From: Baffinella frigidus
Lineage: Eukaryota > Cryptophyceae > Cryptomonadales > Baffinellaceae
Length of the DNA: 13,850 nt
Reading direction: 5' to 3'
Assembly: GCA_026770585.1 (NCBI GenBank)
Contig: MU646425.1
Span: 529,435-543,284 of the forward strand
Positions within the stretch are counted from its first letter, which is position 1, and each line of letters begins with the position of its first letter. Under the pieces are notes generated by a model. That model was not told where the DNA came from, did no database searches, and saw only the letters and a program-made list of their open reading frames with translations. Below are positions 5,443-11,290 of the stretch, piece after piece. A program made the translations under genes and the position numbers.

Positions 5443-5477
5443 AGGGCCGGACGCCCTCAACTGCATCTGCTTGATTC
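5431..5477 (-). CDS. Candidate exon GIKQMQLRASGPNFIA
   Basis: The minus strand reads, after CCAG|, (G)IKQMQLRASGPNFIA and meets a textbook donor GCG|GTGAGT whose bases lie inside the foldback at 5294-5442. If used, the element supplied the donor. The second copy (5133-5171) lacks it. Low confidence in expression. Confidence 0.35.
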
Positions 5478-5519
5478 CTGGCTAAGGCCTTGGTGCCCTA
5501 AACCCGAAACCCTAGTTAC

Positions 5520-5625
5520 TAAGGCCTGCGGGTCGTTACTGGTTACCAGTACCAAGGTTCAGGGTTTAGTGTTTGGGGTCTAGGGTTTAGGGTTACTGGT
5601 AACCAGTACTGGTAAGTTACCAGGC
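5520..5625. repeat. TACTGGT/ACCAGTA inverted repeats around telomere-like run
   Basis: GTTACTGGTTACCAGTACC at 5534-5552 and TTACTGGTAACCAGTACTGG near 5593-5612 surround a TTTAGGG-type run (about 5556-5592). Each is a near-perfect palindrome and they also pair with each other. Confidence 0.7.
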
Positions 5626-5662
5626 TGCTCGGAGGACCCTCCCCAAGGGGAAGCACGCGAGG

Positions 5663-5705
5663 GCATCAAACGACCCCGTTTGATGCCCCCGTTTGATGCC
5701 CCCCC
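5663..5705. repeat. GGGCATCAAACG / CGTTTGATGCCC inverted repeat
   Basis: A 12-bp arm pair with a tandem second right arm (CGTTTGATGCCCCC twice). Small hairpin. The remaining 5626-5816 has no visible gene. Confidence 0.75.
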
Positions 5706-5816
5706 CCGCGCCACCGCTGGCAGCAATCGTGATGCACATTTGACTCGTTACTATTAGTCACCGCGTCTGCAGAGGCCGTGAGGCCTGAGACCCGGCCGGC
5801 TTATCGTGCGGTCTCA

Positions 5817-5921
5817 TCCCTCTCTCTCTCACACACACACTCACACACACACTCTCTCCATCTCTCCCTCCCTCTCTCTCCCCCTCTCTCTCTCTCTCTC
5901 CCTCCCCCTCTCTCTCTCTCA
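5817..5921 (+). repeat. Compound (TC)n/(CA)n microsatellite
   Basis: TCTCTC, CACACA and CTCCCT blocks ending CTCTCTCAGGTTCC. The Leu/Ser/His frames through it are low-complexity artefacts. A plus-strand acceptor (polypyrimidine then CAG|GT) is possible in form only. Confidence 0.92.
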
Positions 5922-5928
5922 GGTTCCC

Positions 5929-6120
5929 ACGCGAGAGTCTTGGAAGGGGTCGCCAAAAGTCAATTCTTCCTCAAGGCAGGGGTTTCAAGAGTTCGCATGC
6001 GTATCCTGGTACGCAATAAAAACTCCAACCCCCACGTCCAATCTGGCGTGGTCTGAGCGATCAGAACCTGATCCCTCCCACTCCAAAGATGGCGGTCTCT
6101 CTCTCTCTCTCTCTCTCTCA
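5929..6120. other. Dispersed repeat with (TC)n at 6093-6120
   Basis: AGTCTTGGAAGGGGTCGCC, AAAAGTCAATTC, CTCAAGGCAGGGGTTT at 5936-5988 matches 11347-11392. GAGCGATCA.AACC appears at 6055-6069 and 6126-6141. CTCTCTCAGGTTC follows both microsatellites. No gene assigned. Confidence 0.6.
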
Positions 6121-6179
6121 GGTTCTGAGCGATCAAAACCTTTCTGTACAAACGCTCCAGTACAAAGAGCATCTCAACG

Positions 6180-6402
6180 TAGAGCGTTTGCAGTAATTGT
6201 TGTCCATTTTGGACGTACGGTTTCCCGGTTTTCCGGTTTTGAAAAGGGACTTATAGGACGGGACAAGGATTTTAAACGGTACCAGAATTGCGCCTCTTGG
6301 TACCGTTTAAAATCCTTGTCACGTCCTATAAGTCCCTTGTCAAAACCGGAAAACCGGGAAACCGTACGTCCAAAACGGACAACAATTACCGCAAACGCTC
6401 TA
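6180..6402. mobile_element. 223-bp near-perfect palindrome, TAGAGCG ends
   Basis: Arms of about 100 bp with only a few mismatches: TAGAGCGTTTGCAGTAATTG through TTTTAAACGGTACCA, a loop of about 12 bp near 6292, then the complement ending CGCTCTA. Terminal TA suggests a TA target; imperfect TCAACG/TCAATG flanks are an alternative. Long similar frames run through both strands only because the arms are complementary. The high arm identity suggests a recent origin. Confidence 0.93.
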
Positions 6403-6595
6403 TTCAATGAGGAGGCCGGCTCAATTAACTGAGGCAGAGCTGCCACGTACATTTGGTGTCCCATGTATGGGTTGTGATCCCTCCCGCTCCATAGATGACG
6501 GGGGTGTACCACGAACCCAGGATGTCAACATGCGATTAGCCGGGCAACCCGACTGAATTTCCAGGTCAGGTTACGGGCCTCTGAAAAGAAAGAAG
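6403..6595. other. No gene recognised
   Basis: Holds ACTGAGGCAGAGCT (6430-6443), recurring at 6618-6631, and CTCCATAGATG.CGGG, resembling 6080-6095. Otherwise nothing I can name. Confidence 0.5.
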
Positions 6596-6694
6596 CAGTC
6601 ACGTGACTGACCACGTGACTGAGGCAGAGCTAGGAGGCCTGGCCCCTCTCTCGCGCTCCCAAACCTCCCTCGCACTATCTAGCTCTGCCTCACT
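6596..6694. repeat. Nested palindromes with CACGTG and GAGGCAGAGCTAG
   Basis: CAGTCACGTGACTG (6596-6609) is a perfect palindrome followed by ACCACGTGACTG. ACTGAGGCAGAGCTAG (6618-6633) pairs with CTAGCTCTGCCTCA (6679-6692). Likely the remnant of a foldback. Confidence 0.78.
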
Positions 6695-6718
6695 CGGGCT
6701 GACTGTCAGACTATTCTC

Positions 6719-6816
6719 AAGTTGACGTTCTGGGTTCGCGGTGCAAATCCGTCAACTTTGGAGCGAAAAACAGCCCGGGCCCACCATTTTGGCGGGCCCA
6801 CCAAAATGGTGGGCCC
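6719..6816. repeat. Two adjacent hairpins (AAGTTGACG; GGGCCCACCATTTTGG)
   Basis: AAGTTGACG/CGTCAACTT at 6719-6758, and GGGCCCACCATTTTGG (6777-6792) with its complement at 6801-6816 and an 8-nt loop. 6817-6900 carries two AGACGGAGACAG words and no gene. Confidence 0.82.
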
Positions 6817-6914
6817 AAAAAGACGGAGACAGCGCTCAACTATGCCCGGGTTCGTCCCCCGTGGTGCGCGGCTCACCATTTTGGGTAGCCGAAATAGACG
6901 GAGACAGAGCTAGC

Positions 6915-7074
6915 CACACAGCGGGCTACGAAGGGCGTTTCGGCCCATTTCGGGCCACCTTTCCGTTACCTCATCCATAGGAACCCCCCTATGCCCCTAC
7001 GGGTTGCCTACCGTAGGGTCGTAGGTCTTATCGCTTAAGGGTTATTCAAAAATCCCCTCGAAGTCCGCTGTGTG
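6915..7074. mobile_element. Foldback-like element, CACACAGCGG family, copy 1
   Basis: Ends CACACAGCGGGCTACGAAGG and CCCCTCGAAGTCCGCTGTGTG, interior CCCCTACGGGTTGCCTACCG and TCTTATCGCTTAAGGGTTA. A perfect 13-bp direct repeat GAGACAGAGCTAG sits just outside (6901-6913, 7078-7090), one and three bases from the ends. Other members: 7436-7571, 8349-8488, 9125-9256. Confidence 0.85.
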
Positions 7075-7094
7075 GGCGAGACAGAGCTAGGTGG

Positions 7095-7230
7095 TGGGCA
7101 GAGACTGGTGGGCTCTGACCGAAACTCTGACCGAAAGCGGGCGGCCGCGAAAAACTCTGACCGAAACCGGGTGGCCGCGAAAAGAAACTTTGACCGAAAC
7201 CGGGCGGGACTCTGACCGAAACCGGGCGGC
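7095..7230 (-). repeat. Minisatellite encoding PPGFGQSFSR-like repeats
   Basis: About five copies of the minus-strand core CCCGGTTTCGGTCAGAGT with variable GGCCGC linkers. In the frame of the adjacent lysine-rich module they encode PPGFGQSFFSR, PPGFGQSFSR and PPAFGQSF. The spacing keeps the frame open to 7046, where it runs into a foldback. Confidence 0.75.
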
Positions 7231-7317
7231 CGCGTTTCGCCTCGCCCTTCTTCCGCCCTGGCCCCTTCTTCGCCGGTTTCGCTTCCAGATCCGAATCGGG
7301 CGAGTCAGAGTCCGTGT
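7215..7317 (-). CDS. Lys-rich/acidic module exon, divergent member fused to FGQS repeats
   Basis: After CAG| (7318-7320) the minus strand reads DSDSPDSDLEAKPAKKGPG then RKKGEAKRGRP, and continues in frame into the PPGFGQSF minisatellite. KPAKKGPGRKK matches the module repeated at 8253-12825, but here the acidic Ser/Asp segment precedes the basic one. No donor found; the 3' limit is unknown. Nopp140- or nucleolin-like basic/acidic composition is a resemblance only. Confidence 0.45.
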
Positions 7318-7320
7318 CTG

Positions 7321-7435
7321 CCACGGGTTAGGGTAGAGCGTTCAGTCTCAAGCAGCCATTAGCGTCGAGGGGTTAGTCTCAAGCAGCCACTGCTTCTGTG
7401 CGGCCAAGTTGGAGCGGACAAGACACTGGACGCGC
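7321..7435. other. Dispersed AGAGCGTTCAGTCTCAAGCAGCC segment
   Basis: TAGAGCGTTCA, GTCTCAAGCAGCCA, CTGCTTCTGTG. The same run occurs at 7967-8003. TAGAGCG is also the terminus of the palindrome at 6180-6402, so these may be solo ends. No gene. Confidence 0.55.
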
Positions 7436-7571
7436 CACACAGCGGGCTACGAAGAGATTTTGAACAACCCTTAAGCGATAAGACCTGCGGTACATAGGGG
7501 GGGTTTCTACGGACCAGGTAACGAAAAGTTGGCCCGATGTGGGCCGAACATCCCTTCGTAGCTCGCTGTGT
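7436..7571. mobile_element. CACACAGCGG family element, copy 2 (inverted)
   Basis: Ends CACACAGCGGGCTACGAAGA and CCCTTCGTAGCTCGCTGTGT, interior CAACCCTTAAGCGATAAGACC in the opposite orientation to copy 1. No target duplication resolved. 7572-7673 holds no recognised feature. Confidence 0.83.
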
Positions 7572-7673
7572 CACGTACAGTGTTGGACAAGCCACACCAT
7601 GTCACAAGCGAGAATTCAAGGTTGAGGCGTCTCACTTAAAAAACGTGTCCTGGTCCAAATGAGACATTACAGA

Positions 7674-7919
7674 CCCAGGAATGGCTCCAATTGCCAATTG
7701 CTTTTGCCAATTTCATTCCGCCAGGTATTTGTTTTAAATGGTTCGGAGTTCCTCGAATACATGAAATTTACCACACAATTGGTCACGTCCAGGGCTGGAC
7801 AAGACTGATTTGGCCAATTGTGTAGTAAATTTCGTTGATTCGGGGAACTCCAAAGCATTTAAACCAAATGCCTGGCGGGATTAAATTGCTTTCCAATTGC
7901 TGTTGGCGAGTTTGCTGGG
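7674..7919. mobile_element. Old foldback element with GCCAATTG / CAATTGGC words
   Basis: Imperfect arms of about 115 bp: CCGCCAGGTATTTGTTTTAA, GGAGTTCCTCGAATACATG, AAATTTACCACACAATTGG, with matching complement to 7919 (CCTGGCGGGAT). CCCAG/CTGGG at the outer ends. Divergence between the arms indicates greater age than 6180-6402. Confidence 0.82.
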
Positions 7920-8252
7920 AAAGAACCCAATCATTAACTTTAGGCAAATCCATCAACTTAGGCAAATAGAGCGTTCAATCTCAAGCAGCCACTGCTTCTG
8001 TAGGTAAATTCCCCCCTTGTGCCGCCCTCGAGGGACCTCGGGACAGAATAAAAGTCCATGTCCGGAATCTGGACCTGGGTTCTGGTGAAAGTCGTCAAAG
8101 CCCTTTAAGTTGTTCCCGCATCGCTCGAGAGCCACGCCAGAGGGCTCGAAACATCCGCTTTTAACATCTTATCCGTCGCCCTGGAACCTAACCGGAATTT
8201 CACCTTGCATTCCAGGCGAAAAGGTCTTCGCTGGCTGCTAAGTGGCGCAGAC
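7920..8252. other. Mixed sequence, no confident gene
   Basis: Contains the repeated TAGAGCGTTCAATCTCAAGC segment (7967-8003), small hairpins (GTCC…GGAC near 8057-8076; CCTGGAA…TTCCAGG near 8180-8217) and GGCTGCTAAGTGG at 8232-8244. A minus-strand frame of about 60 codons is open here but shows no repeated copy or domain. Confidence 0.5.
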
Positions 8253-8347
8253 CTGGCTTCTTCTTTTTCCGGCCTGGCCCCCGCTTCGCCGGCTTAGCAT
8301 CTTCCCCTGACTCCTCTGACTCTGCCCGCTTCTTCTTCCGACCGCTC
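8253..8347 (-). CDS. Module exon, 5'-truncated duplicate
   Basis: The minus strand reads SGRKKKRAESEESGEDA then KPAKRGPGRKKKKP, ending CCAG|GTCTGC. About 90 bp are identical to part of the exon at 8634-8757, so the duplication is recent. Its upstream (right) end is cut by a truncated CACACAGCGG element beginning at about 8349, removing the EVKLAKKGPG start. Likely a non-functional fragment. Confidence 0.5.
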
Positions 8348-8348
8348 G

Positions 8349-8488
8349 GATTTTGAATAACCCCTAAGCGATAAGACCTAGGACCCTACGGAAGGAAAGC
8401 CCGTAGAGACATAGTGGGGTTCCTACGGATAAGGTAACGGAAAATCGGGCTCTCAGCGCCCGAAAATTCCTGCGTAGCCCGCTGTGTG
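8349..8488. mobile_element. CACACAGCGG family element, copy 3, left end missing
   Basis: Interior GATTTTGAATAACCCCTAAG, CGATAAGACCTAGGACC, CTACGGATAAGGTAACGGA and right end TAGCCCGCTGTGTGG. The left CACACAGCGG is absent where it meets the module fragment. Confidence 0.78.
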
Positions 8489-8633
8489 GGGAGGCTACGA
8501 TGACCACTCCGCCCGGATATCCGGGCGTAACGTGACCAATCCCCAATTCAAATTGAAGAAACGGCTCCAATTCCAGTTCAAAAGTGGTCCCTGTAGCCTT
8601 CTGAGTGGTAGCCCGCTGTGTCATCGAGCATAC
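8489..8633. other. Palindrome and solo CACACAGCGG terminus
   Basis: CGCCCGGATATCCGGGCG at 8510-8527 is an 18-bp perfect palindrome. AGCCCGCTGTGTC near 8609-8621 is an isolated end of the CACACAGCGG family next to the donor of the exon at 8634. No gene. Confidence 0.65.
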
Positions 8634-8757
8634 CTGGCTTCTTCTTTTTCCGGCCTGGCCCCCGCTTCGCCGGCTTAGCATCTTCCCCTGACTCCTCTGA
8701 CTCTGCCCGCTTCTTCTTCCGACCACTCCCCGGTCCCTTCTTCGCCAGTTTCACCTC
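8634..8757 (-). CDS. Lys-rich/acidic module exon (EVKLAKKGPGSGRKKK…)
   Basis: A minus-strand exon candidate of 41 codons plus one base, between CCCAG|GAG and CCAG|GTATGC. It reads EVKLAKKGPGSGRKKKRA, ESEESGEDAKPAKRGPG, RKKKKP: two basic KKGPGRKKK blocks around an acidic Ser/Glu block. This is the leftmost member with clean boundaries. Unlike the phase 0-0 exons to its right it ends in phase 1. The upstream intron (8758-8807) is telomere-like. Confidence 0.6.
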
Positions 8758-8807
8758 CTGGGTTTAGGGTTTAGGGTTTGTTGGGGTTTGGGGCTTAGGG
8801 TTTGGTG
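8758..8807 (+). repeat. Telomere-like intron-sized spacer
   Basis: TTTAGGG/TTTGGGG units between module copies at 8634-8757 and 8808-8887. C-rich on the coding strand and ending CCCAG at the acceptor. Confidence 0.85.
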
Positions 8808-8887
8808 TCTCTTGACTCTCCCTCTGATTCTGGCCGCTTCCTCTTCTTCCGACCGCTCCCCGGGCCCATCTTTGCCGTGTTTGCCTC
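8808..8887 (-). CDS. Module exon, degraded (EANTAKMGPGSGRKKRKR…)
   Basis: After CCAG| (8888-8891) the minus strand reads EANTAKMGPGSGRKKRKR then PESEGESRDT. Same layout as 8634-8757 but with replacements in the KPAKKGPG core and no GT donor at the expected end, so probably decayed. Confidence 0.45.
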
Positions 8888-8890
8888 CTG

Positions 8891-9024
8891 GGTTCAGGGT
8901 TTAGGTTTTGGGGGTTGGGGTTTAGGGTTTGGGGTGTGGGGTTTGAGGTTCGGGGTTTGGGGTTTGGTGTTTGGTGTTTGGGGTTTAGGGTCTGTGTTTT
9001 AGGGGTTAGGGTTTAGGGTTTGGG
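8891..9024 (+). repeat. Telomere-like array (TTTGGGG-rich)
   Basis: About 134 bp of TTTAGGG, TTTGGGG and GTGTTTGG variants between module copies; it ends at the donor GTGAAC of the 9031 exon (minus sense). Confidence 0.9.
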
Positions 9025-9030
9025 GTTCAC

Positions 9031-9104
9031 CTCGGACTCCTCAGACTCCTCCGCAGAAGATGAGGAGGAAGAGGGAGAGGAGGAAGAAGAAGGTAGATAT
9101 GAGG
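9031..9104 (-). CDS. Module exon tail (Ser-rich, AEESEESE), truncated
   Basis: The minus strand reads SSSSSPSSSSSSAEESEESE and ends GAG|GTGAAC. The basic KPVKKTPGRKKK head is missing; upstream (right) is GTAG-rich spacer and then a CACACAGCGG element at 9125. Closely similar to the tails at 9271-9359 and 9429-9536. Confidence 0.5.
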
Positions 9105-9124
9105 TAGATGTAGGAAGGTAGATC

Positions 9125-9256
9125 CACACAGCGGACTTCGAGGGGATTTTGAATAACCCCTGAGCGATAAGCCCTGAGCGATAAGACCTAGGACCCTACG
9201 ATAGGCAATCCGCAGGGGCATAGGGGGGTTTCTACGGACAAGGTAACGGAAACTCG
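9125..9256. mobile_element. CACACAGCGG family element, copy 4, right end missing
   Basis: Left end CACACAGCGGACTTCGAGGG, interior GATTTTGAATAACCCC, a duplicated CTGAGCGATAAG, CCTAGGACCCTACG, GGACAAGGTAACGGAA. The right terminus is lost where it meets telomere-like TTTTAGGG before the next module. Confidence 0.8.
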
Positions 9257-9270
9257 GTTTTAGGGTTCAC

Positions 9271-9359
9271 CTCGAACTCCTCGGACTCCTCCGCAGAAGA
9301 GGACGGGGAAGAGGGAGAAGACGAAGAGGCTTCTGCCTTCTTCTTCCTGTGCTTCAACC
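9271..9359 (-). CDS. Module exon (KHRKKKAEASSSSPSS…)
   Basis: The minus strand reads KHRKKKAEASSSSPSSP then SSSAEESEEFE, ending GAG|GTGAAC. The acceptor would be CGTAG| at 9360-9361. Compared with 9429-9536 the KPVKKTPG part has decayed; the Ser/Glu tail is conserved. Probably a weakened or pseudo-exon in the array. Confidence 0.48.
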
Positions 9360-9428
9360 CTACGAAACCGCCCAGAAAGTCTGCTACCTCAAACCCTGAC
9401 CAGCGAGGGTTAGGGTTTTAGGGTTCAC

Positions 9429-9536
9429 CTCGGACTGCTCGGACTCCTCTGCAGAAGAGGAAGAGGAAGAGGGAGAGGAAGAGGAGGCTTCTGTCTTCTT
9501 CTTCTTCCGCCCTGGCGTCTTCTTGACAGGTTTAAC
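9429..9536 (-). CDS. Module exon, 36 codons, phase 0-0 (VKPVKKTPGRKKKK…)
   Basis: Exactly 108 nt between CCAG|GTT and GAG|GTGAAC. It reads VKPVKKTPGRKKKKTEA, SSSSPSSSSSS, AEESEQSE: a basic head and a Ser/Glu tail with the S-x-x-E spacing that casein kinase 2 favours. With 9767-9856, 10075-10155, 10353-10439 and 10701-10781 it forms five consecutive open, phase 0-0 exons giving 149 codons without a stop. The composition resembles Nopp140/nucleolin-type nuclear proteins, but no family can be named. The downstream spacer (9360-9428) also runs GTGAAC…TAG. Confidence 0.68.
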
Positions 9537-9766
9537 CTGGGTAAGGGTTTTGGGGTTTAGGGTTTGGGGTTTGGGGTTTAGGGTTTAGGGTTTAGGGATT
9601 AGGGTTTGGTCGGGGGTTAGGGATTAGGGGTTATGGTGATTTGTTAGTGATTAGTTGTTGGTGGTTAGTGTGTAGGGTTTAGGGTTTGGGGTTTGGGGTT
9701 GAGCGTTCAGGGTTTAGGGATGAGGGTTCAGGGCTCAGCGTTTAGGGTTTAGGTTTTAGGGTTTAC
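9537..9766 (-). repeat. Telomere-like intron, 230 bp
   Basis: On the minus strand it starts GTAAAC directly after GAG and ends CCAG, and consists almost wholly of degenerate CCCTAAA (TTTAGGG on plus). The same AG|GT word occurs at both boundaries. Confidence 0.75.
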
Positions 9767-9856
9767 CTCAGCCCCCTCCTCCTCCTCAGAAGACGAAGAA
9801 GTCACTGGCTCTGGGATTTTCTTCTTCCGCCCAGGCGTCTTTTTGACAGGTTTCAC
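9767..9856 (-). CDS. Module exon, 30 codons, phase 0-0
   Basis: 90 nt between CTAG|GTG and GAG|GTAAAC. It reads VKPVKKTPGRKKKIPEP then VTSSSSEEEEGAE. Shares the IPEP linker with 10075-10155 and 10353-10439. The acceptor is CTAG rather than CCAG. Confidence 0.68.
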
Positions 9857-10074
9857 CTAGTTGAGGGTTTGGGGTTTAGGGTTTGGGGTTTAGATTTTAG
9901 GGTTTAGGGTGTAGGTTTTAGATTTTCGGGTTTAGGGTGTAGGGTTTAGGGTGTAGGGTTTAGGGTGCAGGGTTTCGGGTCTAGGGTTTAGGAGTTAGAG
10001 TTCAGGGTTTCGGATTAAGGATTTAGTATTTAGAATTCAGGGTTTCGGGTTAGGGTTTCGGGTCGAGGGATAAC
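9857..10074 (-). repeat. Telomere-like intron, 218 bp
   Basis: On the minus strand starts GTTATC and ends CTAG. It contains a 14-bp higher-order unit (GGGTTTAGGGTGTA on plus, near 9898-9965) and TTTCGGG variants. Confidence 0.75.
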
Positions 10075-10155
10075 CTCCTCCTCCTCCTCCGCAGAAGAAG
10101 ACTCTGGCTGTGGGATTTTCTTCTTCCGTCCAGGCGTCTTTTTGACAGGTTTCAC
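10075..10155 (-). CDS. Module exon, 27 codons, phase 0-0
   Basis: 81 nt between CCAG|GTG and GAG|GTTATC. It reads VKPVKKTPGRKKKIPQP then ESSSAEEEEE. The run of five GAG codons is CTC-repeat on plus and varies in length among copies (5 here, 7 at 10353-10439), in whole codons. Confidence 0.68.
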
Positions 10156-10352
10156 CTGGTTGAGGGTTTGGAGTTTAGGGTTTAAGGTTTAGGGTTGAGG
10201 GTGTAGGGTTTAGGGAGTAGGGTTTAGAGGTCAGGGTTTCGGTCTAGGATTTAGAGGTCAGGGTTTCGGGTCTAGGATTTAGAGGTCAGGGTTTCGGGTC
10301 TAGGATTTCGAGTTCAGGGTTTAGGGCACAGGGTTTCGGGTCGAGAGATTAC
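10156..10352 (-). repeat. Telomere-like intron, 197 bp, with 28-bp higher-order repeat
   Basis: On the minus strand starts GTAATC and ends CCAG. At about 10205-10310 a 28-bp unit (TTTAGAGGTCAGGG, TTTCGGGTCTAGGA), four times the 7-bp unit, is tandemly repeated about three times. Confidence 0.75.
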
Positions 10353-10439
10353 CTCCTCCTCCTCCTCCTCCTCCGCAGAAGAAGATGCTGGCTCTGGGAT
10401 TTTCTTTTTCCGCCCAGGAGTCTTTTTGGCAGGTTTCAC
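10353..10439 (-). CDS. Module exon, 29 codons, phase 0-0
   Basis: 87 nt between CCAG|GTG and GAG|GTAATC. It reads VKPAKKTPGRKKKIPEP then ASSSAEEEEEEE. Differences from 10075-10155 include silent Gly, Arg, Lys and Thr codons. Confidence 0.68.
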
Positions 10440-10700
10440 CTGGTAGAGGGTTTGGGGTTTAGGGTTCAGGGGTTGGGGTTTGGGGTTTAGGGTTTGGGGT
10501 TTGGGGTTTAGGGTTTAGTGCGTAGGGTTTAGGGGTTGGGGTTTGGAGTTTGGGGTGTAGGGCGTAGGGTGAAGGGTGTAGGGTTTAGGGTTTAGGGTTT
10601 GGGGTTTAAGGTTTAGGGTTCAGGGTTTAGGGTTCAGGGTTTAGGGTTTAAGGTTGCGGGTTTAAGGTTGCGGGTTTAGGGTTTAGGATTTAGGGTTTAC
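10440..10700 (-). repeat. Telomere-like intron, 261 bp
   Basis: On the minus strand starts GTAAAC and ends CCAG. Degenerate TTTAGGG/TTTGGGG on plus with a few GTGTAGGG and GTTGCGGG variants. Confidence 0.75.
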
Positions 10701-10781
10701 CTCCTCCCCCTCCCCCTCTTCCTCAGACTCTGGCTCGACAGTCTTCTTCTTCCTTCCAGGCGTCTTTTTGACAGGTTTCAC
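10701..10781 (-). CDS. Module exon, 27 codons, phase 0-0
   Basis: 81 nt between CCAG|GTG and GAG|GTAAAC. It reads VKPVKKTPGRKKKTVEP then ESEEEGEGEE. The rightmost of the five consecutive intact exons. The acidic tail has Glu/Gly instead of a Ser block. Confidence 0.68.
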
Positions 10782-10868
10782 CTGGTTTAAGGTTTAAGGT
10801 TTAGGGTTTAGGGTTTAGGGTGCACCTCCTGGTTTAGGGTTGAGGGTTTAGTTTTAAGGTTTGGGGTT
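10782..10868 (+). repeat. Telomere-like array
   Basis: TTTAAGG/TTTAGGG units with CACCTCCTGG (minus CCAG|GAG|GTG) at about 10831-10840, perhaps a 3-nt remnant of another module boundary. Confidence 0.8.
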
Positions 10869-11094
10869 TCTCCCGGGAGTCTTTCCGACCTTATCTCCGA
10901 TATCGAATAAAAATATTCACTTTCTGCCACGTCTAAAGTTGATTATCACCCTGAAAATAAACAACTTTGGCGTGTCAAATCAAAAGTGGTTACACTTTCA
11001 AGGCGATAATCAACTTTGGAGGAGGCAGAAAGTGAATATTTTTATTCGATATCGGAGATAAGACCAGGCCCCTTTTCCACCGGCGTCACCACCC
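10869..11094 (-). pseudogene. Module copy split by a foldback element
   Basis: The minus strand reads EEGVVTPVEKGPG up to 11062, then a foldback, then RKDSRE. Removing bases 10890-11064 rejoins GGG CCT GGT CGG AAA in frame. The homologous copy at 12771-12825 (EEEVVVVTPEKGPS) lacks an insertion at this point. The copy has no clear donor and its acceptor is weak (TTAAG), so it may be decayed even though the insertion is splice-compatible. Confidence 0.5.
10891..11061. mobile_element. Foldback element with TTATCTCC ends, target duplication GACC; introner candidate
   Basis: Arms of about 75 bp (TTATCTCCGATATCGAATAA, AATATTCACTTTCTGCC, AAAGTTGATTATC) with complement to 11061. It is flanked by GACC at 10887-10890 and 11062-11065. 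On the minus strand the bases from 11064 to 10890 run GTCTTATC…GATAAG, i.e. GT…AG, and excision restores GGTC once. Shares TTATCTC termini with 1844-1993. No transposase. Confidence 0.92.
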
Positions 11095-11290
11095 CCTCCT
11101 CTTAACCCTGAACTCCAAACCTCCAAACCCGCGCCCCCTACCTCCCCTAACCTCCAACCCCCAACCCCTAACACTCTAAACCCGGCACATGAAACCCTCA
11201 GCCACCGACTTAGCCTCGGAAACCCCGAACCCTAGACGTCCAAAGGAAACCCCGAACCCTAGACGAGCCTAAACCCTAAACTCTAGACGT
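11095..11290 (-). repeat. Degenerate telomere-like DNA, inverted (CCCTAAA on plus)
   Basis: AACCCTGAAC, CTCCAAACC, CCCCTAAC and AAACCCTAAAC runs, with GGAAACCCCGAACCCTAGAC twice (11218-11237, 11245-11264). This is one of only two places where the C-rich strand is plus. Confidence 0.85.

Noticed and set aside
5806-6432. A plus-strand frame of about 208 codons and similar minus-strand frames at 5960-6512
   Set aside because: They run through microsatellite and the 6180-6402 palindrome; the matching peptides on both strands are a consequence of arm complementarity, with no domain or codon evidence.
6733-6755. tRNA T-arm-like GGTTCG…AAATCC
   Set aside because: No acceptor stem, D-arm or anticodon arm can be laid out around it; it sits in an AAGTTGACG hairpin.
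8484-8678. Plus-strand frame of 64 codons
   Set aside because: Its second half is antisense to the well-supported module exon at 8634-8757.
10861-11061. Plus-strand frame of 66 codons
   Set aside because: Lies almost wholly in the foldback element at 10891-11061.
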